From the NCBI GenBank assembly GCA_002391385.1, contig DGEY01000102.1:6489-20261 (forward strand): a stretch of 13,773 nucleotides of DNA, in the 5' to 3' direction. Each line of letters opens with the position of its first letter. The stretch's first letter is position 1. The DNA is from Firmicutes bacterium UBA3914. Lineage in GTDB: Bacteria > Bacillota > Limnochordia > Darwinibacteriales > Darwinibacteriaceae. Shown here piece after piece: positions 7,071-13,773 of this stretch. The notes under the pieces are model-generated. The model was given only the letters and a program-made list of their open reading frames with translations, did not search any database and was not told the DNA's origin. The position numbers were made by a program, and so were the translations under genes.

Positions 7071-7949
7071 TCAATACTCCACATCGGTGCTCAAGAACTT
7101 GAACTGCAGCAGAGAGATGGTGGCAATAATGACAAAGAGGAACAGGGCCTGGGCACTGGCAAAGCCGAAGTTGAAATCCCGGAAGGCGGTGTTGTAGATC
7201 AGCTGGACCAGGGTGGTGGTGGCATAGCCCGGCCCGCCTCCGGTCATGACATGAACCCGGCTGAACACCTGGAAGGTACCAATAGTGTTCATCACCAGAA
7301 CGTATAACAAACTCGGCTTCAAAAGCGGCAGGGTGATGGACCACCATTTCCTAAAACCGCTGGCTCCATCAATATCAGCCGCTTCATACAGCGTCTTAGG
7401 CACCCGATCCAGGGCAGCACAGAACAGCACAATGGACGTACCGGGGGCAGTCAAAACTTCCGACAGGATGATGGACCAGAGGGCCAGGTCGGGATCGGCT
7501 AACCAAAAAATGGGTTCACGGCCCAAACTCATGAGGATCAAGTTGAACAGACCGTGCTGGGGATGGAACATCCAGCGGAAGACCATGGAGATGATCACCG
7601 TCGAGGTGACGATGGGCAGATAAAAGGCGGAGCGGAAAAAGGACTGCCAGCGCCGGCTCAGGGACTGAATCAGGGTGGCGGCGACCAGGGCGATGAGCAC
7701 GTTTTGGGTTACCACCGCCAGCGTGTACAGGGCAGTGTTCTTCAGGGCAATGCTAAAGACGTAGTCTGCAAAGAGACGGCGGAAATTGTCCAGGCCAACC
7801 CAGACCGCTTCGCCCAGCACATTCTGCTGAAAGGCCAACAGTACCGAAGTCACCAGCGGGAGACCAATAAAGACCGCGAACATGAGCATGGTTGGGGCCA
7901 CAAAGAGGTAGCTCCAAAGGAGCTTGGAATGGCGATAGGGAATCTTCAT
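7071..7949 (-). CDS. sugar ABC transporter permease, MalF/UgpA type
   Basis: A 292-residue membrane protein of the UgpA/MalF branch. A short N-terminal basic segment (KIPYRHSK) leads into the first helix (LLWSYLFVAPTMLMFAVFIG). The EAA loop is YEAADIDGASGFRKWWSITL followed by PLLKP (about 188-212). The C-terminal motif TGGGPGYATTTL is typical of this subgroup. It forms the membrane channel as a heterodimer with the permease encoded next. The ATG at 7949 has GAGGTGAGGAG directly upstream and begins 14 bp after the stop of the NagZ-like gene, so the genes are co-transcribed. No ATPase gene is present, which is common where one shared MsiK/MalK-type ATPase serves several importers. Confidence 0.93.
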   Translation of the reverse strand: MKIPYRHSKLLWSYLFVAPTMLMFAVFIGLPLVTSVLLAFQQNVLGEAVWVGLDNFRRLFADYVFSIALKNTALYTLAVVTQNVLIALVAATLIQSLSRRWQSFFRSAFYLPIVTSTVIISMVFRWMFHPQHGLFNLILMSLGREPIFWLADPDLALWSIILSEVLTAPGTSIVLFCAALDRVPKTLYEAADIDGASGFRKWWSITLPLLKPSLLYVLVMNTIGTFQVFSRVHVMTGGGPGYATTTLVQLIYNTAFRDFNFGFASAQALFLFVIIATISLLQFKFLSTDVEY

Positions 7950-7963
7950 CTCCTCACCTCATC

Positions 7964-9553
7964 TCAGATGGAAACGGGCACTTCACCGTGAGCCGGGTGA
8001 TGGCCGAGGAGAACGGCCGCCAGGGCCCGCATGAGCACAGGCGCGAACCCGTAGGTCGCGTAAATATCTAGGGTGGGAAAGATCTGGGCCAGTCTGGGCA
8101 GATCATAGGGATTGCGAATGGCCGCCACTTTGTGCTGGGGCGCCGAGAGCTTCAACTGCCTGACCAAGCGCTCCTGGGACTGGTAGAGATGCAGGTTGTA
8201 CGTGCAGAGCACAATCTGCTTTTCCGGCGAGATAGCTTGTTGGATGGCTTCCAGATCGTCTGGGCCGGGGTTCACCGAGTAGTGAACAGTCTGCACCTCC
8301 AGCCCGTACTCCTGGAGAAACTGCCCAACGTTGGTGATATGCGGCATTTCTTCCTCAACTTTGCTCAGATCAGCCCCGTGCGGCGTAATAACGATCACCG
8401 GTTTTTGGGGATCCAAAGGCCTGGTATTTTCCGCCCGCTGCCAGTGGGTGATGGCATCCAAAGCGATTTGGTAGGCTGCCATGGCATGGGCCTTCAGGTC
8501 AAGGGAGCCCGGCCGTTTCCAGCCTGCACACTCAGCTTTGAAGCGGAGGATCTTCAGCACAGAGCGATCGAGGCGTTCCCGCGAGATCCTCCCCGCGGCT
8601 GCCGCCTCCAAGAGGCTGTCTAAAATGGCATTTTGCTTGTCATAGTAGTGACTCAAAACCAGGAGATCCACCCCAGCTTGCACAGCTAGCTCCGCGATTT
8701 CCCCGATGGAGTGCGTTGCACTCACGGCCCGCATGTTGAGATCATCGGTCATGATGATCCCCTGGTAGTTCAAGGTATTGATCAACAAGTCCGTGACCAC
8801 TTCTGGAGACAGGGAGCTGGGCCAGATCTCCGCGTTGAAAGCGCTGTAGTGAACATGCCCCAGCATCACGGCGGCAGGTTCCAGCTTCAGTGCTTCCCTG
8901 AAGGGAAGCAAATCCTCCTCCCACAGCTGCCGCTTAGATTTAGCCACCGTGGATAGTTCCAAATGGGAATCCGCCAGGCCGCTGCCTATGCCCGGGAAGT
9001 GCTTGACCGCAGCTCCAACACCGTTTTCCTCCAGCCCCCTCAGGTGCTCCCTGCCGAAAGCGGCCACCACCTGAGGGTCGTCGGAATAACAGCGCACGCC
9101 CATGGACGCATTTTCCGGCTCCAAGCTCAAGTCCAAAACAGGTGCCAGGGCCAGGTTGATCCCCGCCCAGGCCATTTCCCGGGCTAGGATCTCCCCGCTG
9201 CGATACGCAGAGGCGGGATTCTTGGTGGCGGCCAGGGCCATATTCCCCGGGGCAATGGTACCTTGGAAAATGCGGGTCACCACTCCCCCTTCTTGATCGG
9301 TGGCAATGATTAGGGGCAGCGGCTGCCCGCTCAAGCGAGCCAGTTCCTGCAGATCGCCGGTGAGCTGCCGGATTTCTGCCAGATCCCCTAAGTTGCGGGC
9401 AAAGAGAACAACGGAGCCAACTTTACGTTCCAAAATGAGGCGGCGGATTTCTGGCGAGGGCTCCCGGCCAAAAAACCCCGCCATTAGGAGCTGACCCACC
9501 TTTTCCTCAAGGGTCATGTTTTCCAGTATCGTCTTCAGCTGCGCATCGGCCAT
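7964..9553 (-). CDS. nagZ: GH3 beta-N-acetylhexosaminidase, NagZ-like, with C-terminal domain
   Basis: A 529-residue glycoside hydrolase family 3 enzyme that removes non-reducing N-acetylglucosamine residues, for example from peptidoglycan or chitin fragments. Visible motifs: ATDQEGG (84-90), substrate-site KHFPG (184-188), the Asp-Ser-His of the NagZ acid/base dyad (195-197) and the nucleophile motif MTDDLNM (268-274). The KHFPG-xG-xxx-DSH pattern separates NagZ-type enzymes from GH3 beta-glucosidases. Residues from about 380 form a second alpha/beta domain, as in the two-domain Bacillus NagZ. I see no signal peptide, so it should act in the cytoplasm on imported disaccharides. The ATG at 9553 follows GGGAGG at eight bases; a GTG at 9598 opens the same frame but lies inside an intergenic hairpin. 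It sits between the binding protein and permease genes. Confidence 0.9.
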   Translation of the reverse strand: MADAQLKTILENMTLEEKVGQLLMAGFFGREPSPEIRRLILERKVGSVVLFARNLGDLAEIRQLTGDLQELARLSGQPLPLIIATDQEGGVVTRIFQGTIAPGNMALAATKNPASAYRSGEILAREMAWAGINLALAPVLDLSLEPENASMGVRCYSDDPQVVAAFGREHLRGLEENGVGAAVKHFPGIGSGLADSHLELSTVAKSKRQLWEEDLLPFREALKLEPAAVMLGHVHYSAFNAEIWPSSLSPEVVTDLLINTLNYQGIIMTDDLNMRAVSATHSIGEIAELAVQAGVDLLVLSHYYDKQNAILDSLLEAAAAGRISRERLDRSVLKILRFKAECAGWKRPGSLDLKAHAMAAYQIALDAITHWQRAENTRPLDPQKPVIVITPHGADLSKVEEEMPHITNVGQFLQEYGLEVQTVHYSVNPGPDDLEAIQQAISPEKQIVLCTYNLHLYQSQERLVRQLKLSAPQHKVAAIRNPYDLPRLAQIFPTLDIYATYGFAPVLMRALAAVLLGHHPAHGEVPVSI

Positions 9554-9571
9554 CAATCGTTCCTCCCATGA

Positions 9572-9600
9572 GGGTGGGGCATTCGGAGAATGCCCCACCC
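9572..9600 (-). repeat. perfect 13-bp stem-loop between the binding-protein and nagZ genes
   Basis: GGGTGGGGCATTC (9572-9584) pairs perfectly with GAATGCCCCACCC (9588-9600) around a three-base loop. It fills most of the 53-bp gap between the binding-protein stop (9607) and the nagZ start (9553). No T run follows on the minus strand, so it is not a standard terminator. Stems of this kind after a binding-protein gene commonly block 3' exonucleases and keep the upstream part of the mRNA stable. Confidence 0.85.
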
Positions 9601-9606
9601 ATTGCC

Positions 9607-10887
9607 TTATTCTGCCAGCAGTGGTGCCACTTCCCTCGCCACTTGATCCATGGCGCTCTGGGGGTCAAGCCTGCCCAAGAGCATCAGTTCCAGCTGCGGG
9701 GTAATGCGGGCGTTGATCTTGCTCCAATTGGGATGGGCTGGAAAGGCAACCGCCCACTCCAGATGGCGTGCGATGCGGGAGTAATACTCATCCCCTGCAT
9801 AGAGGTCACTTGCACTGCGCCGGCTGGGAAAGACCCCATATTCAGCCAACCTGTACTGCTGCTCGGCGCTGGTGACGTAGCGGACGAACTCCATCACCAT
9901 ATCCCGCTTGGCGGGATCTTCCTGCTTAAACACGGCATAGCCGGTAACCGCACCCTGGGTGGCGGTCCTGCCGGTGTCGCCCTGCGGGTATTCTACCGCC
10001 GCAAATCGGAAATTGCCGCTGCTCTCCAGCTCCCGGGCTAAGCGGCTGTCGGCTGGTATGGCCGCCAGGGTTTGACGGGTCATGAACTCTTCCCACACGT
10101 CATTGCGGGCGGCTGCACCGGAGTGGGGCGGAGCAACTTTGTGGACGTGAATCAGATCATATAGCTTCTGGAAGCCGCGGATCGCCTCGGGGGCGTTGAA
10201 CGTAAACTCAGTGCCGTCCTCGCTTAAGGGCCGGCCGCCTTCGGCAAAGACGAAACCTAACACCTCGCGGTTGGCACCGGGGATACCCAGGCCGTAAACA
10301 TCGATGCGCCCATCCCCGTCGCGGTCAAAGGTTAACGCCTTCATGCTGGCCAGGAACTCATCCCAGGTCCACACTCCATCGGCAGGCGGAGTGACCCCCC
10401 GCTCCTCAAAGAGATCGAGGTTGATGAACATGCTGGTGGTGGTCATGAACCAGGGCCAAGCGTAAACTTCACCTTCGTAGGTGAAGTGTTCCAGGGCCGT
10501 TTCATAAAGGTCCTGCCAGTCCTCCTCCGTCAGGTAAGGAGTAATGGGCTCCACTGCGCCCTGACGGATGTAGTTGAGCAGGTTTTCCATGGGACGGCTG
10601 GCCACATCGGGGTAGTTGCCTGAAGCCACGGCCACATCGAGCTTTTGGTCACCTCCGGACCAAGCCAGCTCCACCAGTTCAATGTTCACGCCGGGATACA
10701 TTTCTTCAAATTCCCGGATCTTTTCCCGGAGGAAATAGAACATGTCGCCATCGGGGTCCCCCGGCGGCGCCCAGCGCGGGAAATCCCAAACCTCAATCGT
10801 TCCGGTCCAGTGGGCGAACGCCTGCGAAGACAACCCAACTAACACGAGAAGTGAGAAAAGCAAGACCAGACGGTTTGACCTCAACAT
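9607..10887 (-). CDS. sugar ABC transporter substrate-binding protein
   Basis: A 426-residue extracytoplasmic solute-binding protein (MalE/UgpB cluster, family 1). The signal peptide (MLRSNR, then a long hydrophobic core) ends in SSQAFA with a likely cut after Ala25. There is no lipobox cysteine, so the mature protein should be soluble rather than lipid-anchored. The mature part has the family order: a hinge-lobe region with WDFP and GVNIELVELAW, the KALTFDRDGDGRIDVYG segment typical of family 1 proteins (an EF-hand-like loop at Asp188-Asp196), and the C-terminal AEYGVFPSRR segment. The ATG at 10887 follows GGGAGGTAGG; a TTG at 10935 in frame would bury the signal peptide. It lies 52 bp after rpiR and delivers the ligand to the two permeases. 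The ligand is inferred as an amino-sugar oligosaccharide from the nagZ neighbour. Confidence 0.92.
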   Translation of the reverse strand: MLRSNRLVLLFSLLVLVGLSSQAFAHWTGTIEVWDFPRWAPPGDPDGDMFYFLREKIREFEEMYPGVNIELVELAWSGGDQKLDVAVASGNYPDVASRPMENLLNYIRQGAVEPITPYLTEEDWQDLYETALEHFTYEGEVYAWPWFMTTTSMFINLDLFEERGVTPPADGVWTWDEFLASMKALTFDRDGDGRIDVYGLGIPGANREVLGFVFAEGGRPLSEDGTEFTFNAPEAIRGFQKLYDLIHVHKVAPPHSGAAARNDVWEEFMTRQTLAAIPADSRLARELESSGNFRFAAVEYPQGDTGRTATQGAVTGYAVFKQEDPAKRDMVMEFVRYVTSAEQQYRLAEYGVFPSRRSASDLYAGDEYYSRIARHLEWAVAFPAHPNWSKINARITPQLELMLLGRLDPQSAMDQVAREVAPLLAE

Positions 10888-10939
10888 GAGCCTACCTCCC
10901 GTTGTTTTGTTATCCTGCGCGATCAGAAAGACCAACCAT

Positions 10940-11839
10940 CTAAGGCTCCCTCTGTAATCCCCCCTTCCTCAGCATCTGCTCTCCCCGGAGTGCCTGCTCA
11001 GTTTGCTCTAGAGCTTTCAGCGTCTCGGCATAACGCCGGATGGCTGTCCCCACAAACAGCGTGTCGATCACACTGAGCTGAGCAATGCGGGAGGCCATGG
11101 CGCCGCTGCGGAAGACGGGAATAGGAGCGCTGGTGAGCAGTGTGATCTGAGCATATTCAGTGATTTGAGAACCGCTGTAATTGGTGATCGCTATGCACTT
11201 GGCGCCTGCTTCCCTGGCAGTCCTAAACGCATAGACAACATCCGGAGTTTCTCCTGAATAGGAGACTGCAATGGCAACATCACATTCCCGCATTAAGGAG
11301 GCGGCCACAGCCTGACTCCTGGAATCCCGGTACGCCCTGGCCAAAAGGCCGATGCGGGTAAACTTCTCTTCCGCGTCCAAGCAGACCAAGCCCGAGGCGC
11401 CAACGCCGAACAGGTTAATCAACCGGGCCTGGCTGATCAGCTCCACAGCTTGAGCCGTTTGGACGGGGTTGAGCAGCTGCTTGGTCTCTTGCAGGGCTTT
11501 GAGCGTTGAATCAAAAACCTTGCTCTGGACCACGTCCATAGGATCATCCACATGGATCTCTCCGTAGATACTCTCCTCTTTGGGATGCAGCTCGGTGGCG
11601 AGCCGGATCTTCAAATCGTGGAAGCCATCATAACCCAAACGCTGGGCAAATTTGACCACAGTTGCTTCACTCACCTGGCACTGCTGCCCAACTTCGGTAA
11701 TGGTCAAGTGAATGACATGATCGGCGTTTTCCATGATATACTGTGCGATTCTCTTCTCAGAAGGACGGAGAGCGGAATACATGCTTCTGATGCGCAAAAG
11801 GCACGGACTGTTGCCAAATTGAACAGCTTCTTTTCCCAC
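10940..11839 (-). CDS. RpiR-family transcriptional regulator (HTH plus SIS domain)
   Basis: A 299-residue DNA-binding regulator. An RpiR-type N-terminal HTH covers about residues 15-80 (core LTITEVGQQCQVSEATVVKF). A SIS sugar-phosphate isomerase domain covers about 120-265, with GVGASG (145-150) and SYSGET (193-198) forming the phosphosugar pocket. Members such as MurR sense MurNAc-6-phosphate or related amino-sugar phosphates; the NagZ-like neighbour makes such a ligand plausible here but does not prove it. The start is a GTG at 11839 with a strong GAGGTGA site seven bases upstream. First gene of the five-gene operon and most likely its local regulator, acting on dyads in the leader (11907-11985). 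Residues 1-12 are not conserved-looking, so a slightly later start is possible. Confidence 0.92.
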   Translation of the reverse strand: MGKEAVQFGNSPCLLRIRSMYSALRPSEKRIAQYIMENADHVIHLTITEVGQQCQVSEATVVKFAQRLGYDGFHDLKIRLATELHPKEESIYGEIHVDDPMDVVQSKVFDSTLKALQETKQLLNPVQTAQAVELISQARLINLFGVGASGLVCLDAEEKFTRIGLLARAYRDSRSQAVAASLMRECDVAIAVSYSGETPDVVYAFRTAREAGAKCIAITNYSGSQITEYAQITLLTSAPIPVFRSGAMASRIAQLSVIDTLFVGTAIRRYAETLKALEQTEQALRGEQMLRKGGLQREP

Positions 11840-11852
11840 AAGACTTCACCTC

Positions 11853-11867
11853 AGTTAACGTTTTCAA
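11853..11867 (-). promoter_or_regulatory. cre-like operator (catabolite control) upstream of rpiR
   Basis: Read on the minus strand, TTGAAAACGTTAACT matches every defined position of the Bacillus catabolite-responsive element consensus WTGNAANCGNWNNCW. It ends next to the rpiR ribosome site, so a bound CcpA-type protein would block transcription through it. Other LacI-family repressors recognise similar dyads. Confidence 0.6.
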
Positions 11868-11906
11868 CGCCTTGGTAAATTTTCCTTCCACAAATTTCCC
11901 CGCTTT

Positions 11907-11919
11907 AGGAATTTTTCCT
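11907..11919. promoter_or_regulatory. dyad AGGAA-TTT-TTCCT, candidate RpiR operator
   Basis: Perfect five-base inverted repeat around a three-base centre, about 70 bp upstream of the rpiR start. Two related A/T-rich boxes, AAATTTTCC (11877-11885) and AAATTTCCC (11892-11900), lie between it and the gene. RpiR-family regulators usually bind dyads near their own gene; the assignment is inference. Confidence 0.4.
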
Positions 11920-11969
11920 TCATAGACACTGAATCCCTCCCTTAGCCGCAGTAAAGTGCCTGTCCATAG

Positions 11970-11985
11970 GGAAAAACGGTTTTCC
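11970..11985. promoter_or_regulatory. dyad GGAAAA-N4-TTTTCC, second candidate operator
   Basis: Perfect six-base inverted repeat with a four-base spacer, about 130 bp upstream of rpiR. It shares the GGAA/TTCC ends of the dyad at 11907-11919, which suggests one protein binding both. I could not place a clear promoter between them. Confidence 0.4.
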
Positions 11986-11997
11986 TCAAGGCATAAC

Positions 11998-12033
11998 AAA
12001 AAGAGGGCCTCTGTTGGAAACAGCACCCTCTTT
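11998..12033 (-). terminator. terminator-like hairpin upstream of the rpiR operon
   Basis: AAAGAGGG (12000-12007) pairs with CCCTCTTT (12026-12033). Inside is a second stem, CTGTT with AACAG, around a GGA loop. On the minus strand the stem runs into TTTTTGTTAT. It could end a minus-strand transcript coming from 12035-12490, where I see no convincing gene, or act as an attenuator in a long rpiR leader. Confidence 0.55.
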
Positions 12034-12034
12034 C

Positions 12035-12492
12035 CACCTCCGGAAAGGATCCAGGTCATCCCAAAACACAAAGACGTCAACTTTCCTAAACGCTTACCTC
12101 AGCCAACCCAGAGATTCGAGAAGCGAAGCCGCAGATGGACCTGGGCAGCGGTCCGCCGCGGCCAGCAAGCCCCGCGTTCCATAAGCAAACCGGGGTCACC
12201 TTCAAATACGGACGCCGGGCCCTGCAATCGCCCAGGTTAAGACGGGCCTTCATACCACGCCCCAGACAAAAACGAGATTAAGAAAAGCAGGCAGCCGTTT
12301 GAACTGGGTTGATACCTCCAATGGGGGTTCGCATTCTGCTTCCACCCGCAGAAAACGCCATGGTTCGAGGTTCCGAGACCGACCTGTAGAGAGTATCCTG
12401 CAGCTTCTCTACCCTGCTTTTCCCTGCCGCTGAGCGCGGTTGCCATTTCTTCGCCACCCCTTGTGCGCCCCAAACCTCACGGACCTTTCTGC
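12035..12492. other. intergenic stretch without a supported gene
   Basis: About 460 bp between the terminator-like hairpin and the flagellin terminator. The minus strand has two overlapping open frames of about 55-80 codons that end near 12237-12290. Neither has a good ribosome site or a recognisable family. An imperfect stem (GTAGAGA with TCTCTAC, near 12385-12412) is present. I see no tRNA, riboswitch or mobile element that I can defend. Confidence 0.4.
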
Positions 12493-12530
12493 AAAAAGGG
12501 AAGAGCTCCAGCTTGGAGCCCTTCCCTTTT
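12493..12530 (-). terminator. strong terminator of the flagellin gene
   Basis: A 16-base stem with one mismatch (12494-12509 with 12515-12530) and a five-base loop, flanked by A and T runs on both sides, lies 12 bp beyond the flagellin stop. On the minus strand the stem ends in CCCTTTTTGC. The symmetry would let it work in both directions. Confidence 0.88.
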
Positions 12531-12541
12531 GCGCTGCCGAA

Positions 12542-13773
12542 CTAGCCAAGCAGCTGCAGTACGCTCTGTGGAGCCATGTTGGCCTGGGCCAGCATTGCCG
12601 TGGCAGCCTGCTGGAGGATCATGTTCTTGGTAAACTGCATGATCTCCTCAGCCATATCCAAATCACGGACCCGTGATTCGGCCGCTTGGAGATTTTCCGC
12701 CGATGTTCCCAGCCGGCTCACGGTGTGCTCAAGGCGGTTTTGGTAAGCGCCCAGCTTGGAGCGTTCTCCGGAGACCTGTTCAATGGCCTGATCAACAACA
12801 TCGATGGCCGCCGATGCCTTTTCATGTGACGACAGGTCCAGCGCGCACTCCGTCTTCACATCGCCCCGGGAACTGACGGTTGGCACTTCTGTGTAGTAGG
12901 CATAGCCGCCTCCCCGGGTTGGAACCCGGTGGCCAGGGGTGCGCGCACTCACTCCCAAAGCCCGGGCCCGCATATCAGCTATGGAGAGCGTCAGCGATTG
13001 TCCCGAATCTGACCCAGTTTGGATTACGATGTCCTCGTGTCGCCCTCAGCTCTGCCCAACACCTCCAGGGCAATGAAGCTGCCGGCGAAACCAGGCTCTC
13101 TGGCCCTCAAGTCTATTACCGTAGGATCGTCCTGGGAGACCGACAGGTCTATACCCAGTTCAAGCTGGGCGAAGGATGCGGCGGCCGCGGCTGCGGTCTC
13201 CAGCGCAGAGATGTCCCAACCAACCACTGTACTGTCATTCCCCTGGGCCGTACTGGGATCCGGATCAATGCGGCTGTCATAGGCGACAACAACGGTGTCG
13301 CCGATGAGGAACCGGGCCCCTGCCTCCGGCACGCCGTCAAACCGCACCGTTCCCTCTGCAGTGGTCGCTGTGGGCACATCAGCTGACAGATCAATCTCTA
13401 CATCTTGGAGGGCCTGAGAAGATAGGGTGCCCGGGTACTCTATCGTAACAGTGATGCCGTCCAGGCTGCTTGAGATCAGCTCCGCCAGTGACTCCGGCGT
13501 TGCTGCGTCCAGGTTGGCAGTAACGGTGATCCTGCTTTCCCCGCCTTGCAGGGTCACTTCCACTTCAGCCTCTGCTGAATCAGGAGAATGGACGAATTTT
13601 ACCTTAAACCCACCGTACGGACCATCCAGCGCCATGGTGAACAGCTCATCATTGATCTCTTGGCTTCCGCTGGCCGCGGTGCCATAACCTACGAAGGGGC
13701 CTTTCTTCAATCCCCCTTCGGTCGCGACGATGCGTACCGCTGGCTCGCAGTATCCGATGCACATCCGGGGCTA
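12542..13773 (-). pseudogene. flagellin, 3' part with large central domain; frameshifted and cut by window edge
   Basis: The last 130 codons are unmistakably a flagellin C-terminus: AIDVVDQAIEQVSGERSKLG, AYQNRLEHTVSRL, AESRVRDLDMAEEIMQFTKN and the end ANMAPQSVLQLLG. These form the D0/D1 helices of the extracellular filament. Just before lies SLTLSIADMRARALGVS, the usual D1 entry. Upstream, in a frame that differs by one base, is an open segment of about 245 residues rich in Ala, Asp, Thr and Val. It fits a surface-exposed D2/D3 insertion. The frames meet at about 13024-13035 and one added base joins them. An in-frame TAG at the very edge (13771-13773) hints at another break. The N-terminus lies beyond the window. 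A strong terminator follows. Confidence 0.85.

Noticed and set aside
12120..12250. Plus-strand GCAAACC...GGACGC pattern resembling a GEMM (cyclic di-GMP) riboswitch
   Set aside because: The conserved helices and the GGACGCAAAGCC core are not present, and no gene follows on the plus strand.
12237..12473. Minus-strand open frame of 78 codons between flagellin and the rpiR leader
   Set aside because: No family, poor start context and odd composition; an overlapping frame looks equally plausible, so neither is called.
1..13773. CRISPR arrays, tRNA or rRNA genes, insertion sequences
   Set aside because: No regularly spaced repeats, no tRNA-like arms with proper pairing, no rRNA-like sequence, and no transposase or terminal inverted repeats were seen.

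Overview
The window looks like chromosomal DNA of a flagellated, moderately GC-rich member of the Bacillota (Firmicutes). Signs of this are strong AGGAGG-type ribosome binding sites, a YjfB-type motility protein (a family typical of Firmicutes), a flagellin with the usual C-terminal helix, an RpiR-type regulator and a match to the catabolite-repression (cre) consensus. The two clearly exported proteins carry ordinary signal peptidase I signals with no lipobox cysteine. This is unusual for a Gram-positive sugar-binding protein and may mean that the host has an outer membrane.

Layout, left to right. (1) 1-3422: a PLD-nuclease/superfamily-2 helicase on the minus strand overlaps a MazG-like nucleotide pyrophosphohydrolase cut by the left edge. 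A small SAM methyltransferase diverges from them on the plus strand. This is a candidate DNA-repair or defence cluster, but the helicase is frameshifted and has an altered motif VI. (2) 3557-4198: an exported protein of unknown function, minus strand. (3) 4421-6167: a small flagellar patch, minus strand, with a frameshifted yjfB-like gene plus its terminator, about 900 bp with no intact gene, and a FlaG-like gene. (4) 6236-11839: a five-gene minus-strand operon, rpiR - solute-binding protein - GH3 beta-N-acetylhexosaminidase (NagZ-like) - two sugar permeases. It lacks an ABC ATPase. (5) 11840-12492: a regulatory, gene-poor stretch with dyads, a perfect cre match and a terminator-like hairpin. 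(6) 12493-13773: a terminator and the 3' part of a flagellin gene, frameshifted and cut by the right edge.

How the parts fit. The operon is best read as uptake and hydrolysis of an amino-sugar oligosaccharide, possibly a GlcNAc/MurNAc-containing peptidoglycan or chitin-type product, under a sugar-phosphate-sensing SIS-domain regulator and probably under carbon catabolite control. A perfect 13-bp stem between the binding-protein gene and nagZ probably sets the excess of binding protein over permeases.

Three genes (helicase, yjfB-like, flagellin) are each broken by what looks like exactly one missing base, and a fourth locus may be broken at a GA repeat. Systematic sequencing or assembly error is the simplest explanation. 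Genuine decay or phase variation cannot be excluded from the sequence alone.
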